Source: Quercus robur (Eukaryota; Streptophyta; Magnoliopsida; Fagales; Fagaceae). From it: a DNA stretch of 64,000 bases. The position numbers were made by a program, and so were the translations under genes. The notes beneath the pieces were generated by a model. That model made no database searches and was not told the origin of the DNA. It saw only the letters and a list, made by a program, of their open reading frames with translations. This document shows positions 1 to 12,583 of this stretch, piece by piece. Each line of letters begins with the position of its first letter. Position 1 is the first letter of the stretch. The stretch spans positions 55,468,290 to 55,532,289 of the forward strand of contig NC_065541.1 of assembly GCF_932294415.1 (NCBI RefSeq), written 5' to 3'.

Positions 1-1985
1 GGTATGGGTGATATATTAATGAAGCATCATTTTTTACATACAAGTTTTGAAGAATGATTATTATGTCAAGAACCTCCTTCCTTACTGTTTTCTTGGGGAT
101 GGGTGAAGGTTGGGTGAGGAAGGTGATTGGTATGAGAAATGCCTGCACTAGAAATCTGAAGGCATTGTTTTCTATGTTGGTGGTTGAAGAAATGCCTGCA
201 GTAAAGGTTGGTATGGATGGTTTACTGAGAAAGCATCAATTTGTAAAATAGGCAAAAGTACAAGAACTAACTTGTACGGTAGTTGGTGATGAGAACAAGT
301 TCTTTATTTAGATTGTTAATTGGAAGTTTGGAACTACACTTAATTTGGCCAAATGTATTTTGTTTTATCATCAAGTATAGGTCTGGGATTTGTGACTGAG
401 AGCTAGGTGCTTAGCTGATTCAGATTTGATATGTGATCATCTGTCAGAAGCTTTGTGTAATGTGAAATTGGTAGAAAAATAATCATTTTTTTACAATGAA
501 GAATAGGTTGGACTGTTAATTGGAACTACTACTTTGGCCAAATCCCGTTTTGTTGGTATCATCAAGTGTAGGTTACAGATTTATGATTGAGTGCTAAGTG
601 CTTAGCTGATTCAGATTGGATATATGATCATCTGTCGGAGGCTATATGTAACATGGTTGGAAAATAATCATTTAAATTGGAGAAGAAATCTCTGTTAGTG
701 GACAAGAGTCTTGGGAACCATCCTAAAGGACTTGATCAGAAAACTGAGAATGAAAAAGAGGTTGAGATGTAATGGGAGCCATAGAAAGAGAGACAATTAT
801 TAAGTTACAGGATGCTTGATGTCTTCCATGTAATAAATTGAATTGAATTCATTGTTATTGAGGATGGCTACAGGTGGAGGATACAAATCACCTTTATTTT
901 TAATTTTGTAGAAGTTCTTTCCATGTGTCTCGTGGCGTTCCATTTTGAAGCTCCCAACCATTGCTATTTTGCAATTTGTAGTCTGTCTGAAGTCTATTGT
1001 GATGAGTTGGCGAAAACTTAAAACAAGGTTATTGCCTGTGCTGATAAAGCAACCTGCTTGGTCCCTACTGCTCACTAGTAGTAGATTCAAGGGCAAGGCA
1101 CCCTTGTCAATGACATGCCTTCAAATAATCACCTTGATATGCAAAGTAGTGTGAGGCTGTGGAAGTAATGCCGATCCTATGTGAGGAGTCAATTGCTTGT
1201 TTTAATTACAGGCCACTGCTGCTAAACAAATTCAGTTTAAATACAGTAGAGTAATAAAATCTGCAGAAAATCTCCATAGGGGTTTGGGTGGATCAGTTCT
1301 AGCTGGATAGACTGGAAGACTGTAGTTAGACATCATTGATTCAGTCAGTTAGTTCCTTTTATGTGGCTAAGATCCAAATAAGCTAAGCAATAGAGCCTAA
1401 CTTCAAGTTGTTCATGAATAGTAGAATAATAGCATTCAGTTTCTCAACCCTTATGGGTTGTGAACTTCTTTTTCCGGAGTAGCAATGATAGTATCTAAGG
1501 AACAAGCATTGGCTTATACCAAAGGGGGTGGGGAGGGTGTGTGGAAATGTTCCTGGTTCTCTTGTAGCTGGATCTTATCAAAACATAATAATCTTGAGTT
1601 AGAATGAAATTCCAATTTCAAGGCAAGGCAAACTTGCCAATGGCATCCTAGCATACAATCACTTCAATCTGCTTAGTATGTTGGCCTGTGGAAGTTATGC
1701 CTGTGTCAGGATACCGTTTGCTTTGTTACTGACTCAAGCTTGGGCATCTCGGACAAGACGTGTTAACTTTGGAATTTCCAAAGCTATGGTTGGGTCAGTT
1801 CTAGTTGGATGGCCTTGAAAACTGTAGTTAGGAATCGTTGAATATTGATCCAGCCAGGTGGTTCACTTTATGTGGCCATACTGAACCAGACCACTCTAAA
1901 AGAACATCTGTAGGATAAATTTATAGTTGAAGCAAAATGTCTTATATTTCTCCTACTACAAGAGGTGGTATTTGGTGTAACCGCG

Positions 1986-2055
1986 ATATATAACATCTCT
2001 CTCACATGGGGGTGGATCCTAGGATCCACCCCCATGTGAGAGAGATGTTATATAT
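1986..2055. repeat. Perfect 70-bp palindrome with no loop
   Basis: Each 35-base half is the exact reverse complement of the other. The centre is GGATCCTAGGATCC, and the arms read ATATAACATCTCTCTCACAT then GGGGGTGGATCCT. The flanks (GCG.. and ..GCC) do not continue the symmetry. Confidence 0.95.
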
Positions 2056-3007
2056 GCCTATTATACAAAATAAAAATTCCTACTACAGAGCCCAATTCGT
2101 GTACTAACATCCAACCAAGGTGAACTATTCAACATAGCACCCATTTTGCCAGCCCTGTAGTACTTTTTTATTCTGCATTTTCCTCTTCTGCTATCAATAC
2201 ATAACCTGATATTGAGTGAGAGTTAAAGATTTGAGCATTTTGATGATTAAAAATGCTATATTTTCATTTGATGTGATGCTCTCATTTTACATGATGTATG
2301 TGAATTTTGAACCCTTTAAAAGGTAGGTGAAACATCATGAAAGCTTTCAATTTTCATGGCTTGCCACTAGCATCTTCCTTTTATTCCCCCCCCCCCCCCC
2401 CCCCCCTCTTTTTTTTAAATATGTATAGTTAAATTTGAAAATTCTATGAAGGATTGTATCTCGTTGCTACCATGAACATGGGCAAGCATTTCTTCGCTAC
2501 CTTAATGAGCAGCTACAAACCTACTCTTTCATATCATAAATTCATAATCTGCTGATCAAAGAATTTATGCCTTCTGGTTGGTGGTTGTGCTTTGAGCTTA
2601 TATAACATAATCTTGGAAAATCTGAATTTGTTACTTTTGCCTAATGCTATGGCTTCCAGAACCGGAAATAACTACATGAACAGATAAGAAAACAGAAAAT
2701 AAAAGATTGGAAAGGTAAGAACAATAGGTAGGTCAAAGTATAAAATATTAGATTGTATGGAAGTTTGTATGAAAGTTTGTTAGAGCTTAAATGTGTTGAA
2801 GTGTCAATTTGACGGTGAAGATTCTCATTCTAAAGCTGTCTTAATTTAATGGTACGATTAACCTGATAGACTTGTGTCTTCAATAGAAGTGCAAGCAAGT
2901 ACATTGCATATTTCCCGTGGAAAGAGACCTGGCCTCCGATTAGTTTCCTCGAGTCTTTTAATTGAAGCTAGTATTACCTTAAATTGTAATGTGTTAAAGA
3001 ATCAAGA

Positions 3008-3350
3008 ACAGAGCACTTGTAGCAGTGGAGCTAAAAAGCTAAAAAGTTATTTTAGCTCTATCAAAACACAAAAAAACTCATACAGCAGTGGAGTGTGTAG
3101 CTTAGAGCTAAAAAAAAAAAATTTATTCCCTACCCGGTTGTGTGTGTGGCTGTGATGGTTGTGTGTAGTGGATATATTATTTTATTGTAGTAGATATTTT
3201 TTTTTATTGTGATGTTTATATTATTTTATTGTGTTAGAAAGTTAAAATAGATCTACTACTGCAGTATGTGTGTAAGTAAAATAGATAAAGTAATTTTTTG
3301 TGATGCCAAATAGCTAAATTTTTAGCTCTGGATGTTTAATCCCTTTTTTT
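3008..3350. mobile_element. MITE-like sequence with GCTAAAAA motifs
   Basis: The left part reads GAGCACTTGTAGCAGTGGAG CTAAAAAGC, with CAGCAGTGGAGTG repeated, and the right part AAATAGCTAAATTTTTAGCT CTGGATG. These inverted GCTAAAAATTTAGCT-type phrases are typical of a widespread dicot hAT MITE family. Ends and target duplications are unclear. Confidence 0.45.
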
Positions 3351-5287
3351 AGAGGGAAAATTATCAAACTAAAAGCTGAAAGATTGAAAACACACAGGTA
3401 AGTTCTTGCAAGAGTGTTAATTGAAGGACAGCAAAAATCTGACTCGCAAAGTCACAGCCCACTTCAAATGCAAATAGAACCTCTTAGGCCCATCTAAAGA
3501 CACCCCAATTCAAATTGTCTGGTCTGCCCATTTATCAGTCCGTTATAATTTATAACTATAAGCATCAATATAAAAAGGTGACCACTGGCCAACCACTGCA
3601 CTGAAAAGTAAATTCATCATTTGGTTGGAGCTGTGTATGAATCTCAAATAAAAAATGCTCCTAAACATTACCTTTTTAAGTTTTCACTATTCCGACATCA
3701 TTATTTTATTGATTCATATCATACTATCAGGAATTGGTATTAAAGATCATATTTTTATTTGCTATTGTCAACCAAAACATCTGTGAGCTCCCATTAAGTA
3801 GATAGTCAAGTCAGCTATAGATCTAACCGATATTTATCTAACCCCACAGCCTGCCCGTCAAGGATATTCATTGCTTGCAGCTTACATACTAAAGAACTCA
3901 AAGAATCTTATTTTATATTTGTGTACAGTGGCCATGAATCTCAGATCAAGAAACCATTTAAAATTATTACCCAAGTTTGTTGGCACCTAAATTTGTGAAG
4001 ATGAAAAACCCGTTCCCTGTTATCAAACATGTTGACCCAACTATATTTGCGCATCCAACACTATTGCCTATTGGGAGCATTTGTCAAATTCATTAGAGAT
4101 GTCCACATAGTATATACTTTTATACCAAAAACAGAATCACCAAATTGTTCTTGATCTAAAAAATTATACATGACACAAAATTGTTTAGTACCACGTGAAG
4201 AAAGATATTTTAGTACCCAAAAATGAGCCACATATAACCCCTTCACTATTCACTCACACAGAGTGGGAGAGAATATGCTTAACATGCTGAATATGCTCAA
4301 ATCCTCTTTAAAACGTCTATATATTATATATATCAAATTTGTAAAGTGGGTCCCATTTTCACCAACAAAAGTGACCGTTTATCTCGGGGGTAGAGAGTGT
4401 GAGTTTTATTACTAACCTATACATTTGCAGGAACTTTTGGTGGTAGTAGAAGACAATATGGATAGGTAAGCTGATGACGGGAGCTTCAACAACCACAAAC
4501 TTATCGATGGGTCAATATCTTCCCTTCCCTGCAAACAAAGTGGACCCTCAAAACGCAAAAGTTGGGCAATACTCCAAAATTAACTAGGCTAAGCTTCATT
4601 CACTTCTTAACTTATTATTGGGTCCCATATCCCAATGTAGGAAGGGAAATGGATTACCCTACTTTTATTGAATGGCTTGAAACAATTATGAATTATCCAT
4701 CCACAATTTGATACACAAAAACATATATTTTTTTGGTGGGGACAGCCTCATTTCAACCACCCATCCATTTGTGTTTAGTTTGTCCAATCCGATCAACTTT
4801 GAAAGAATTGAAGATGATTTTTTTTTTTGGAGGTGGGAAATTAAACATACATAATGGGCTACCAAATTTGATATGTTCATTCGAGATAAACAATTTAAAC
4901 CGTCATATGAACCAAAAACGATTTCAAATATTCATAAAGATGATCCGATTGCTCCAAAAGCTAAAACAACTAATAATGAAGACAGTGACAGAGGTTTATG
5001 AAGTATGAAGAAGCTCGTTAAAATCAACCACATAAAATTACAAAACTCAAGACATGTCCAAGAGTTGTTACAAATTCATGAAAATTCATTAAACCCTACT
5101 CTCTCTTTGATCTATATGCTCCACTGGGGAATCATAACAACAGAAGAAAATTTAATCTTGCCTTTTATTGTAGTAGAAGAGACCGTGTTGCAAAACAGAT
5201 CTCTAGGGAATGGTTTCCTCATTGAAATTCCCAACCCAAACCCAATTGCCAAATGGCAAGTTTTCGTGACAGACGAACAAACCAAGC

Positions 5288-8200
5288 CTAAGAAAGTTCC
5301 TTAGCTGCTGCAATAACAGCCTCTGCAGTAAGACCATACTCCTTGTATATTTTTCCAGCTGGAGCACTTGCGCCAAACCGGTCAATACCTATCGCCTTAC
5401 CTTTGCTTCCAACAATTTTCTCCCACCCAAATGTTGATCCAGCCTCGATGCTAACCCTAGCTGACACAGCTGCTGGCAAAACACTTTCCTTGTAGGCATC
5501 TGATTGCTCATCAAAGAGTTCCCAAGAGATGAACGAGACAACTCTAACAGCCTTGCCTTCCTTTCTTAGTTCCTCTGCAGCTTGAGCAGCAATTTCCAAT
5601 TCAGAACCAGTTCCAATCAAAATAACATCTGGCTTGTTACCAGAAGAATTGTCTGAAATAATGTAGCCTCCCTTTTCAACTCCTTCGATGGAAGTTCCAG
5701 GAAGTTGTTTCAGCTTTTGCCGAGAAAGGGCAAGGATAGAGGGTCTCTTCCTGTTAAGAACTGCAACCTTGTATGCTCCAGCAGTCTCATTTCCATCAGC
5801 TGGGCGGAGCATCAATATGTTGGGCATTGCCCGGAAACTTGCAATGTGCTCTATTGGCTGATGGGTTGGGCCATCTTCTCCAAGCCCAATTGAATCATGG
5901 GTCATAACGTAGATAACTCCGGCTTCAGATAAGGCAGAAATCCTGATAGCTGCTCTCATGTAGTCGGTGAAAACAAAAAAAGTAGCACAGTATGGAATCA
6001 GACCAGGGCTGTGAAGGGCAATGCCATTGCAAATGGCTCCCATGCCATGCTCTCTAACACCAAACCTAACATTGCGCTCTTCTGGGGTGTCCTTTTGGAA
6101 GTCCCCAAACATTTTCAGCAATGTCATGTTGGAAGATGCAAGATCCGCACTACCACCTAGGAGACCGGGGAGAACCTTTGCTAGTGCATTAAGGCATTGC
6201 TGAGACAGATTTCTGGTGGCATCAGCTGGGCTCTCCGGAGTGTATGTCTGAAAATAGCAATAAAATAAAACCATATGAGATCATCTATATAAGTCATATC
6301 TAAAACTTAATGGTAAAAAGAGGCTTGTCTACATGACAGCCAGGTGGTTTGCTAGACTCTTCAAGAGTTGTATGCCCAACATCGAGGACAATGTAGGGAT
6401 TGAAAGAAAAAAGATAGAAAAAAAAGGTTTAATTGTGTAGTCAAATGTTGTTTAGAGTAGTTTCCAGAGGTACATTCATGCTCATTATAGAATAGCTTAA
6501 ATGTAGCATAAGCAAGCAAGCAAGCAAACATTCAAAGGTCAATCAAGAGCAATTAATTTGCTCAACAGCTACTCACAGGAAGGGCTTTCTCCCAGCCAAC
6601 AGGTAGTTCACCATTAGCAATAGACTTGAGCTCTGCAGCCTCCTCCTTGTACTTCTTCTCATATTCAGCAAACTTGGCATTCCATTCAGCTTCAAGAGCA
6701 TAACCCTTGGGGACATGGCGACTCCAATGCCTGGGAAAGGCCAAACAATTGTTCAATATCAAATCAATCTTAGTAGCAACACAAATAATGATACCCAATT
6801 ATACGTGTCCTCACTTTTTAACATCCTCTGGCACATGGAAAGGCTCAAATGGCCATCCAAGGTTCTTCCTAGTGGCATCGACTTCCTTGGCACCCAGAGC
6901 ACTTCCATGTACACTGTATGAGTTTGCCTTGTTTGGAGACCCAAAACCAATGGTTGTAGTCACCTGCAAAAATGTAAATGAAAGACATAGTCATAACCTG
7001 AAGCCAGAGTACACCAATCCCAAATACTTGAGGATGTTCTTGGGAGGAACTTAAACAAAGAATAACTTCATTATATCACTAGAGTGACTTATAGATTGCT
7101 AAATTCAGAAGTATATCTTTTAAAGGAAAAGAAAGGGCGTGCATGAGGCAACACATCCTGTCTCAAACTTCCACAAATATCCTCTTAGCATCTGCTATTA
7201 TAAATCCGCACCATCTTTGACTAAGTTTTAAAAACTGTAGTTGGTTGAAATTATTAATGAAACATTAAACTTATTCAAACTTGTAAATATAATAAATCAA
7301 TACATACCCATATGTCTAACAATCACCTCTCCCAAAACCCACAGTAGTGGGAGCTTTATGTATTGGGTATAATCTTTATAGCCATATGTCAAGCAAGAAT
7401 CATTTATGTTCTATACCAAACACCTAAGTCTAACATAAGAATCTACATATCAATAAACATCGAACCTTGATCAAAGTGGGCTTGTCTGTCACAGCCTTAG
7501 CTTCCTTAATAGCAGCACGAATTTCATCATAGCCAGTGTTTCCATTCTTCACCCAAATAACGTGCCACCCAAGACCCTCAAAACGTTTGTCAACACTCTC
7601 GGTGAATGCAATCTCGGTGTCACCATCAATAGAAATGTGGTTATCATCATAGAAAGCAATCAACTTCCCAAGCCCCCAGTGTCCAGCAAGCGAACAGGCT
7701 TCATTCGAAATCCCCTCCATTTGACAACCATCTCCCAATATAGCATATCTACACAAACCAAAAACCCAACACCTCTAAATCAAACAACATTAAGGCACAG
7801 CAAATTAAGTGGCTACAAGATCTAATAGATAGTGAATTCATCATTATTACGTGTAATGATCAACGATCTCACTGTCGGGCTTGTTGAAACGAGCAGCCAA
7901 GTGTTTCTCAGCAAGAGCCAAACCAACAGCATTGGCAATACCCTGCCCAAGAGGACCTGCATATAATTAAAAACTATAAGCATCTAAAAGTAAATTTAAT
8001 TAACAAAAACCTTAACTAAGACAAAGGTTTATAGTTATAACCAGTTGTGACTTCAACACCAGGTGTCTCAAAATTCTCAGGGTGTCCAGGGGTCTTGCTT
8101 CCCCACTGTCTGAAACCCTTCAAGTCTTCTTCCTGATTATCAAATCAAAATTAATTAAATAACAACTAACTAACTATAGGTTATTTGCTAAATTTGAGAT

Positions 8201-9105
8201 CCAAAAATAAAATTAGTTTTGGGTTTTTCAAAAAATTATTAAAAAAAAAAACATATTGGTATCCGGTAAAGTCTTTTGTTGTCGGACGAAGTGCCAAGTT
8301 AGTTAAACCAGTAATGGTTTCTACCTAACGATATATCTATTATATTTTTACGACAAATTCTAAATGTCATTAATAATTGTTATTTTTAGGTAAAAAAATA
8401 ATCTTAATATCATATTCAAATTTGATTCAATCACAACTAACTACGTAAGATTTATTATAAAATTATAAAAATATGACCGACGTCATCTCTCTTAGTAACT
8501 AACTAATTTATTCATGAGAGAGTGCTAAAATGACGGACGAAAAGAGAGAAAAAAAGAGAAAAGACAGTCCAATGAGGAGGGCACACCTGGACGCTGTCGT
8601 AGCCAGCGAGGTGAAGAAGAGCGTACTGTAGCATACAACCGTGACCCGCGGAGAGGACGAAGCGGTCACGGTTGAACCAGTACGGGTTCTTCGGGTTGTA
8701 CCTCATGACCTCGTCGTACAACACGTGCCCCATCGGGGCGCAGCCCATGGGCAGGCCCGGGTGACCCGAATTCGCCTTCTCGACGGCGTCGATCGCGAGG
8801 AACCGGATCGTGTTGATCGACTTCTCCACCAATGCGGTGTCGGCTGCCTGGTCCACCGCGGTCTCGACGGAAACGGCCTTGACTACGCCCGGTCGGGCAC
8901 GGGTCGGGCCGGGCAGGGAAGCGCATCGGCGGTTGGCGGCGCGGCGGGAGGAGGAGATGAGCGGGGTGGTGGAGGAGGAGGATTTGAGACCGGTGAAAGT
9001 GGAGAGGGAGACGCGGTCGGTGGAGGATTGGGTGGAGCCGTGGTGGAGAGAGGTGGCGCGGGCCAAGAGAGCTTGGGATAGGGTCAGAGATGTAGAGGAA
9101 GCCAT
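5288..9105 (-). CDS. TKL1: Transketolase, chloroplastic (7 coding exons)
   Basis: Thiamine-diphosphate enzyme of the Calvin cycle and pentose-phosphate pathway. It moves two-carbon units between sugar phosphates in the plastid stroma. Exons, 5' to 3' on the minus strand, are 9105-8587, 8132-8042, 7956-7851, 7748-7466, 6963-6815, 6730-6577 and 6247-5288. All have GT..AG borders and join in frame to 753 residues, close to the ~741 usual in plants. The first ~75 residues are Ser/Thr/Arg-rich and hydroxylated, as expected of a transit peptide. Visible motifs are [14 protein letters not shown] and the substrate-binding stretch in exon 1, the cofactor motif GDGCQMEG in exon 4, and [13 protein letters not shown] (catalytic Glu) and [14 protein letters not shown] in the last exon. 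The start ATG follows a pyrimidine-rich leader. Intron 1 holds a MITE copy. No defect seen. The plastid form is inferred from the N-terminus; the paralogue number is a guess. Confidence 0.97.
8331..8475 (-). mobile_element. MITE copy 1 of a local family (transketolase intron 1)
   Basis: The ends carry TATTATATTTTTACGACAAA and its approximate inverse. The centre reads, on the minus strand, TAGTTAGTTGTGATTGAATC and AAGATTATTTTTTTAC, matching the centre of the copy at 9524-9683. It is the most diverged of the three and inverted relative to the others. Confidence 0.6.
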
Positions 9106-9165
9106 GGCTCAACCTCGAAGAAGAGAGAGATTTTCAGAGAGAGAGAGAGAGAGAGAGGAGCTAAT
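9106..9165 (-). promoter_or_regulatory. CT-rich 5' leader of transketolase
   Basis: Read on the minus strand, the bases just upstream of the transketolase ATG are a run of CT dinucleotides followed by CTCTTC-type tracts. Pyrimidine-rich leaders like this are common in strongly expressed plant photosynthesis genes. The transcription start cannot be placed from sequence alone, and no convincing TATA box was picked out. Confidence 0.45.
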
Positions 9166-9523
9166 GATGGAGAGTCCGAGGTGTGTGGTGATTTATGCTA
9201 TCTCATCTAACATGTCATGGAAAAAAAAAAATGCTGTGATGAAAGTTAGAGAGAGCTGACCGATAGATTGAGTTGGAAAAACAATCGCAGCCATTGACTG
9301 TGGGTAGGAAATGCCTGCCTTTCGTTTTATTCTTTTTTAGATGGGTGTTATTTTGGATTTACTTTATTTATTTATTTTTTTTGGGTTTAATGTTGAAAGT
9401 TTAAACTTGGGGTTGGTGTGTTTCAAAAAAGAAAAAAAAACTGGGGTTGGTGAAAGCTCAGTTCTTTTATTTAATCATTGAATAAATGAAAAAGTAAAAT
9501 ATAAGGTAAAAAAAAAAAAAAAA

Positions 9524-9683
9524 TGTTACGTCTATAATATTTTTACAACAAATCACATGTGGTTAGTTGTTATTGGTTTAAATTTGAAACTAACACTAAG
9601 ATTATTTTTTTACCCTAATAATAGCAACCAGTAACAACCTGTCATTTAAGATTTGTTGTAAAAATATTGTAAACATATCATTT
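9524..9683 (+). mobile_element. MITE copy 2 (upstream of transketolase)
   Basis: ~30-bp inverted ends: ACGTCTATAATATTTTTACA at the left against TGTAAAAATATTGTAAACAT at the right, with an AT-rich centre containing GTTAGTTGTTATTGG. About 420 bp upstream of the transketolase ATG. The exact target duplication was not resolved. Confidence 0.75.
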
Positions 9684-9934
9684 CACAAAAAAATTGGATC
9701 GAGACACTAACTAGTATTTGATGCAGGCAACGTAGCTCTTTTATTCAATGACAATAAAATGAGGAGTAATTTTTAAGTACTCCAGAAATACAGAGAATGG
9801 TGCTTCCTCCTATCACATTCATAATAAGGTCTAATAATTAAATTCATGGTGGGGTCCACTGTAAATGTGAGAGGAGGGAACACCATTATTCCGTGCTCTG
9901 AAAGTTTCTAAGAATTTTCAATAAAATGAGGTAC

Positions 9935-10087
9935 TACGTTCACAATATTTTCATAATAAATCCTAATTGTCAGGTTGTTATAGGTTTTTAATTTGAATTT
10001 ACAACTGAAATTACTTTGTTACCCATTAGTAACAGTAAGTAACAACTTGTGTCACATAAGATTTGTTGTAAAAATATTGTGAACGTA
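9935..10087 (+). mobile_element. MITE copy 3 (upstream of transketolase)
   Basis: Left end TACGTTCACAATATTTTCAT and right end TTGTAAAAATATTGTGAACG TA are inverted copies of each other and nearly identical to copy 2. The centre reads GGTTGTTATAGG then TTTGTTACCCATTAGTAACAG. The superfamily is not assigned. Confidence 0.75.
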
Positions 10088-12239
10088 AAATTTCTCCAAA
10101 TTTTACCGGCTAAACTAAATAAAACTTACAAAATCAGTAAAAATAGGTGTTAACTCAATTGTTAGGAAAAACATTGTATCAGTAACATTATTCTTTAAAT
10201 ATTTTTTTTATTGAAAGATTAAATTATTTATTTTAAATTAAAGATAATTATTATTCATTGTGCAAATGGGCTGTAGTAGTAGATTTATTGAATGCGCAGA
10301 TTTGAGAGATGAAGGAATATGAGAGAAGAAGGTGAGAGAATATGCTTATTTACTTGCGTGGTGTGGTTGTGGTTGTGGTTGTATTTACAAATTCTACACC
10401 AGAACGACTGGTGGTGACGTTTTTATTTTTATATATTTGGTACTCAAGGAGGACGACGGTCAACATGGATGTATGTATAGCAAAAAGTATAGTGGTGCTT
10501 GGTAGGTAGTTGTACATGTTGATATTATCTACACTACGTGACTGCTTCGGAAATTGTAATAATAAACTATAAATCTTTGCAGTCTAGTCAAAAATGGCTT
10601 TTCTTGCCTCTTTCTATAATTGACTTCTTATACCATCCAAAGGCCGCTGGCTTTTGTTCTTTACAAGCAAATGCCGATTTATTATGGCTTTTTTTTTTTT
10701 TTTTAATGATTATTATATTATAAAGTATTAAGATTATTGCTTTTCTAGTATTTCCTTTTCTTTTTGTTGAGGGGGCTATATATATATTCCTCAATTTTGG
10801 TTCGCTTAATCCAAAAAACGAGCTAGTTCATGCCACATTTTATAAAAGCACAGTTCCCAGATTAAGAAATATGCCATAAAAATAGAAAAAGAAAAAGATA
10901 GAAAGAATATCTTTGCCACCAAACAACGACTAAATCCAACCTTTGAAGTCTTAAATTAGTATCTTTTATATAACAGTTATATACAATATTCTATAAATGT
11001 ATAGGAAAGAAACGTTGCATTTTGATTTTACTATTATATGACAAATTCTATTTTCATGGTAGGCTTCATTATGTCTTCAATTGTATTTTACAGGTTGAGA
11101 CTCATATCTGATCTTGCTGATTATTCAATTTATCAACTTATTTAGTTTACTAACAACATTTTAAAGATTTGTTCATTTTTAAAGTTTAAGTCAATGAAAA
11201 TAAACTATTTCAAACGATTGGATGAAATGAATTATAGAATCAAGATCCTTAAGGCCCGTGTTGATTTTTTTTTGTGATGGTTGAATCTCATGAATGATTG
11301 GCAGAATTTTTTTTAAAAATAGATTGATATCAAATTATGATCTCATTACTGTTTGCAATAGATCCACATGCTTATTTTATTGCTCCATTTTTTTTTCAAT
11401 TTTTTTGCCAAGGAGCGGTGGGTTGTTGAAAAGATAGAAGGTTAGGGAGTTTGGTGGAGGAACAGTTAAGAACAATAAGATTGCTTTGAGTTGAAGATTT
11501 GTTCCAAAACCATAAAAATTTTCAAAGTTGGTTGCGAAAAATTGGTCCTTGTCATTCAAACTTCAACCCCATAGTGACCCATAGCTCATAATTAATTAAT
11601 CTTCAAGCGGCTGACATGTTACACGTGTGACATGTGCACACCATCCACTAAGTTTCTTACACATGTTTCCTCTAAAATTAGAGTTGTTTAAAGTCTAAAA
11701 ACCATTCTTGACTGTGAGACCCTATTAGAGAAAAGGAGCGGTACCATAAGTAAAGCTTAATAAGGCCAAATTCCACTCTCAAAATTAAATTACCATAAAA
11801 ACCCGTATCCATTTGTGTCGTATTCGTGGATCTTGTCAAACACTAACACCATTACTTAAACTACCATTACATTGAATATTATTTAGAAGGACAAATGTTA
11901 GGTAGTTACATCATAAATCTTTTTAAAAAAAAATTAATTCTCTTCCTCCATTCTATACTTATATTAATAGCTAAAATGCGTAATGCATAGAATAAAACAG
12001 TGTTTATATATAATATTTTTAATCAATAAATATTAATAAATCAAAAATCAAAATAGAGAATTTGTAGAAAATAATTTACTTAATTTAATTAAAATTTATT
12101 TAGAAAATATACAATCTAATTTTATAAGAATTTGTTTAGTATTGGATTATTTTGTCCAAAAAGACAATTTCCAATTAATTTAAACTAATTCAATCTAACA
12201 CTATTTATAAATTTAGAAAAGATTACAATATACAAAGTA

Positions 12240-12414
12240 AGAGTAATGCGACAACCATAAACTATTTTAAAATATTTTTACAAAATGTTGATGTGGGCAA
12301 CCTTTTATTGATTTTCATCTAGGCTCACCATTAATATCATTTTTTTCATTTACCAATAATCACTTATCAACAGTTTACAAAATAATTTATATTTCTAACA
12401 TTATTCTTAAAATA
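12240..12414. mobile_element. MITE-like inverted-repeat element
   Basis: GAGTAATGCGACAACCATAA and following bases are imperfectly inverted at the right end (..TTTATATTTCTAACATTATTC). The centre includes a CCACATCAACA/TTATCAACAG pair. It resembles, but does not clearly belong to, the family at 9524. Divergence makes borders uncertain. Confidence 0.45.
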
Positions 12415-12431
12415 ACTGCTTATAAATGTTA

Positions 12432-12583
12432 ACTTTCAAAATCTAACATTAAACATAGTCAACAAAAAGTAACTGCCTTTATTTTATATTATTATATAGA
12501 TATAAATATAAATACTTATATGATAATATAAAATAAAAGCAGTTACTTTTTGTTGACTCGGTTTGATGTTAGATTTTGAAAGT
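12432..12583. repeat. Long hairpin (~66-bp arms)
   Basis: The left arm ACTTTCAAAATCTAACATTA.. and the right arm ..TGATGTTAGATTTTGAAAGT pair over about 66 bp with roughly five mismatches, around a ~20-base AT loop. It abuts the MITE-like element at 12240-12414. It could be a foldback MITE or a small-RNA precursor; no target duplication was identified. Confidence 0.75.

Larger units (their letters stand above)
1..5287. other. Gene-free left flank with internal duplications
   Basis: No protein family was recognised in either strand. Bases ~312-490 and ~513-677 are a diverged direct duplication (both contain TGCTTAGCTGATTCAGATT and ATGATCATCTGTC). A larger pair, ~1085-1450 and ~1612-1880, shares TCAGTTCTAG.TGGAT, ACTGTAGTTAG and CTGTGGAAGT.ATGCC, at a spacing near 500 bp. 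A C run lies at 2387-2406. The part next to 5287 should hold the transketolase 3' untranslated region. Confidence 0.6.

Noticed and set aside
5705-6203. Plus-strand open frames opposite the last transketolase exon
   Set aside because: No recognised product and no codon-like bias; shadows of the real exon.
8641-9259. Long Gly/Arg/Val-rich open frames on the plus strand over transketolase exon 1
   Set aside because: They are antisense shadows of a GC-rich coding exon. The minus-strand frame has the clear transketolase product.
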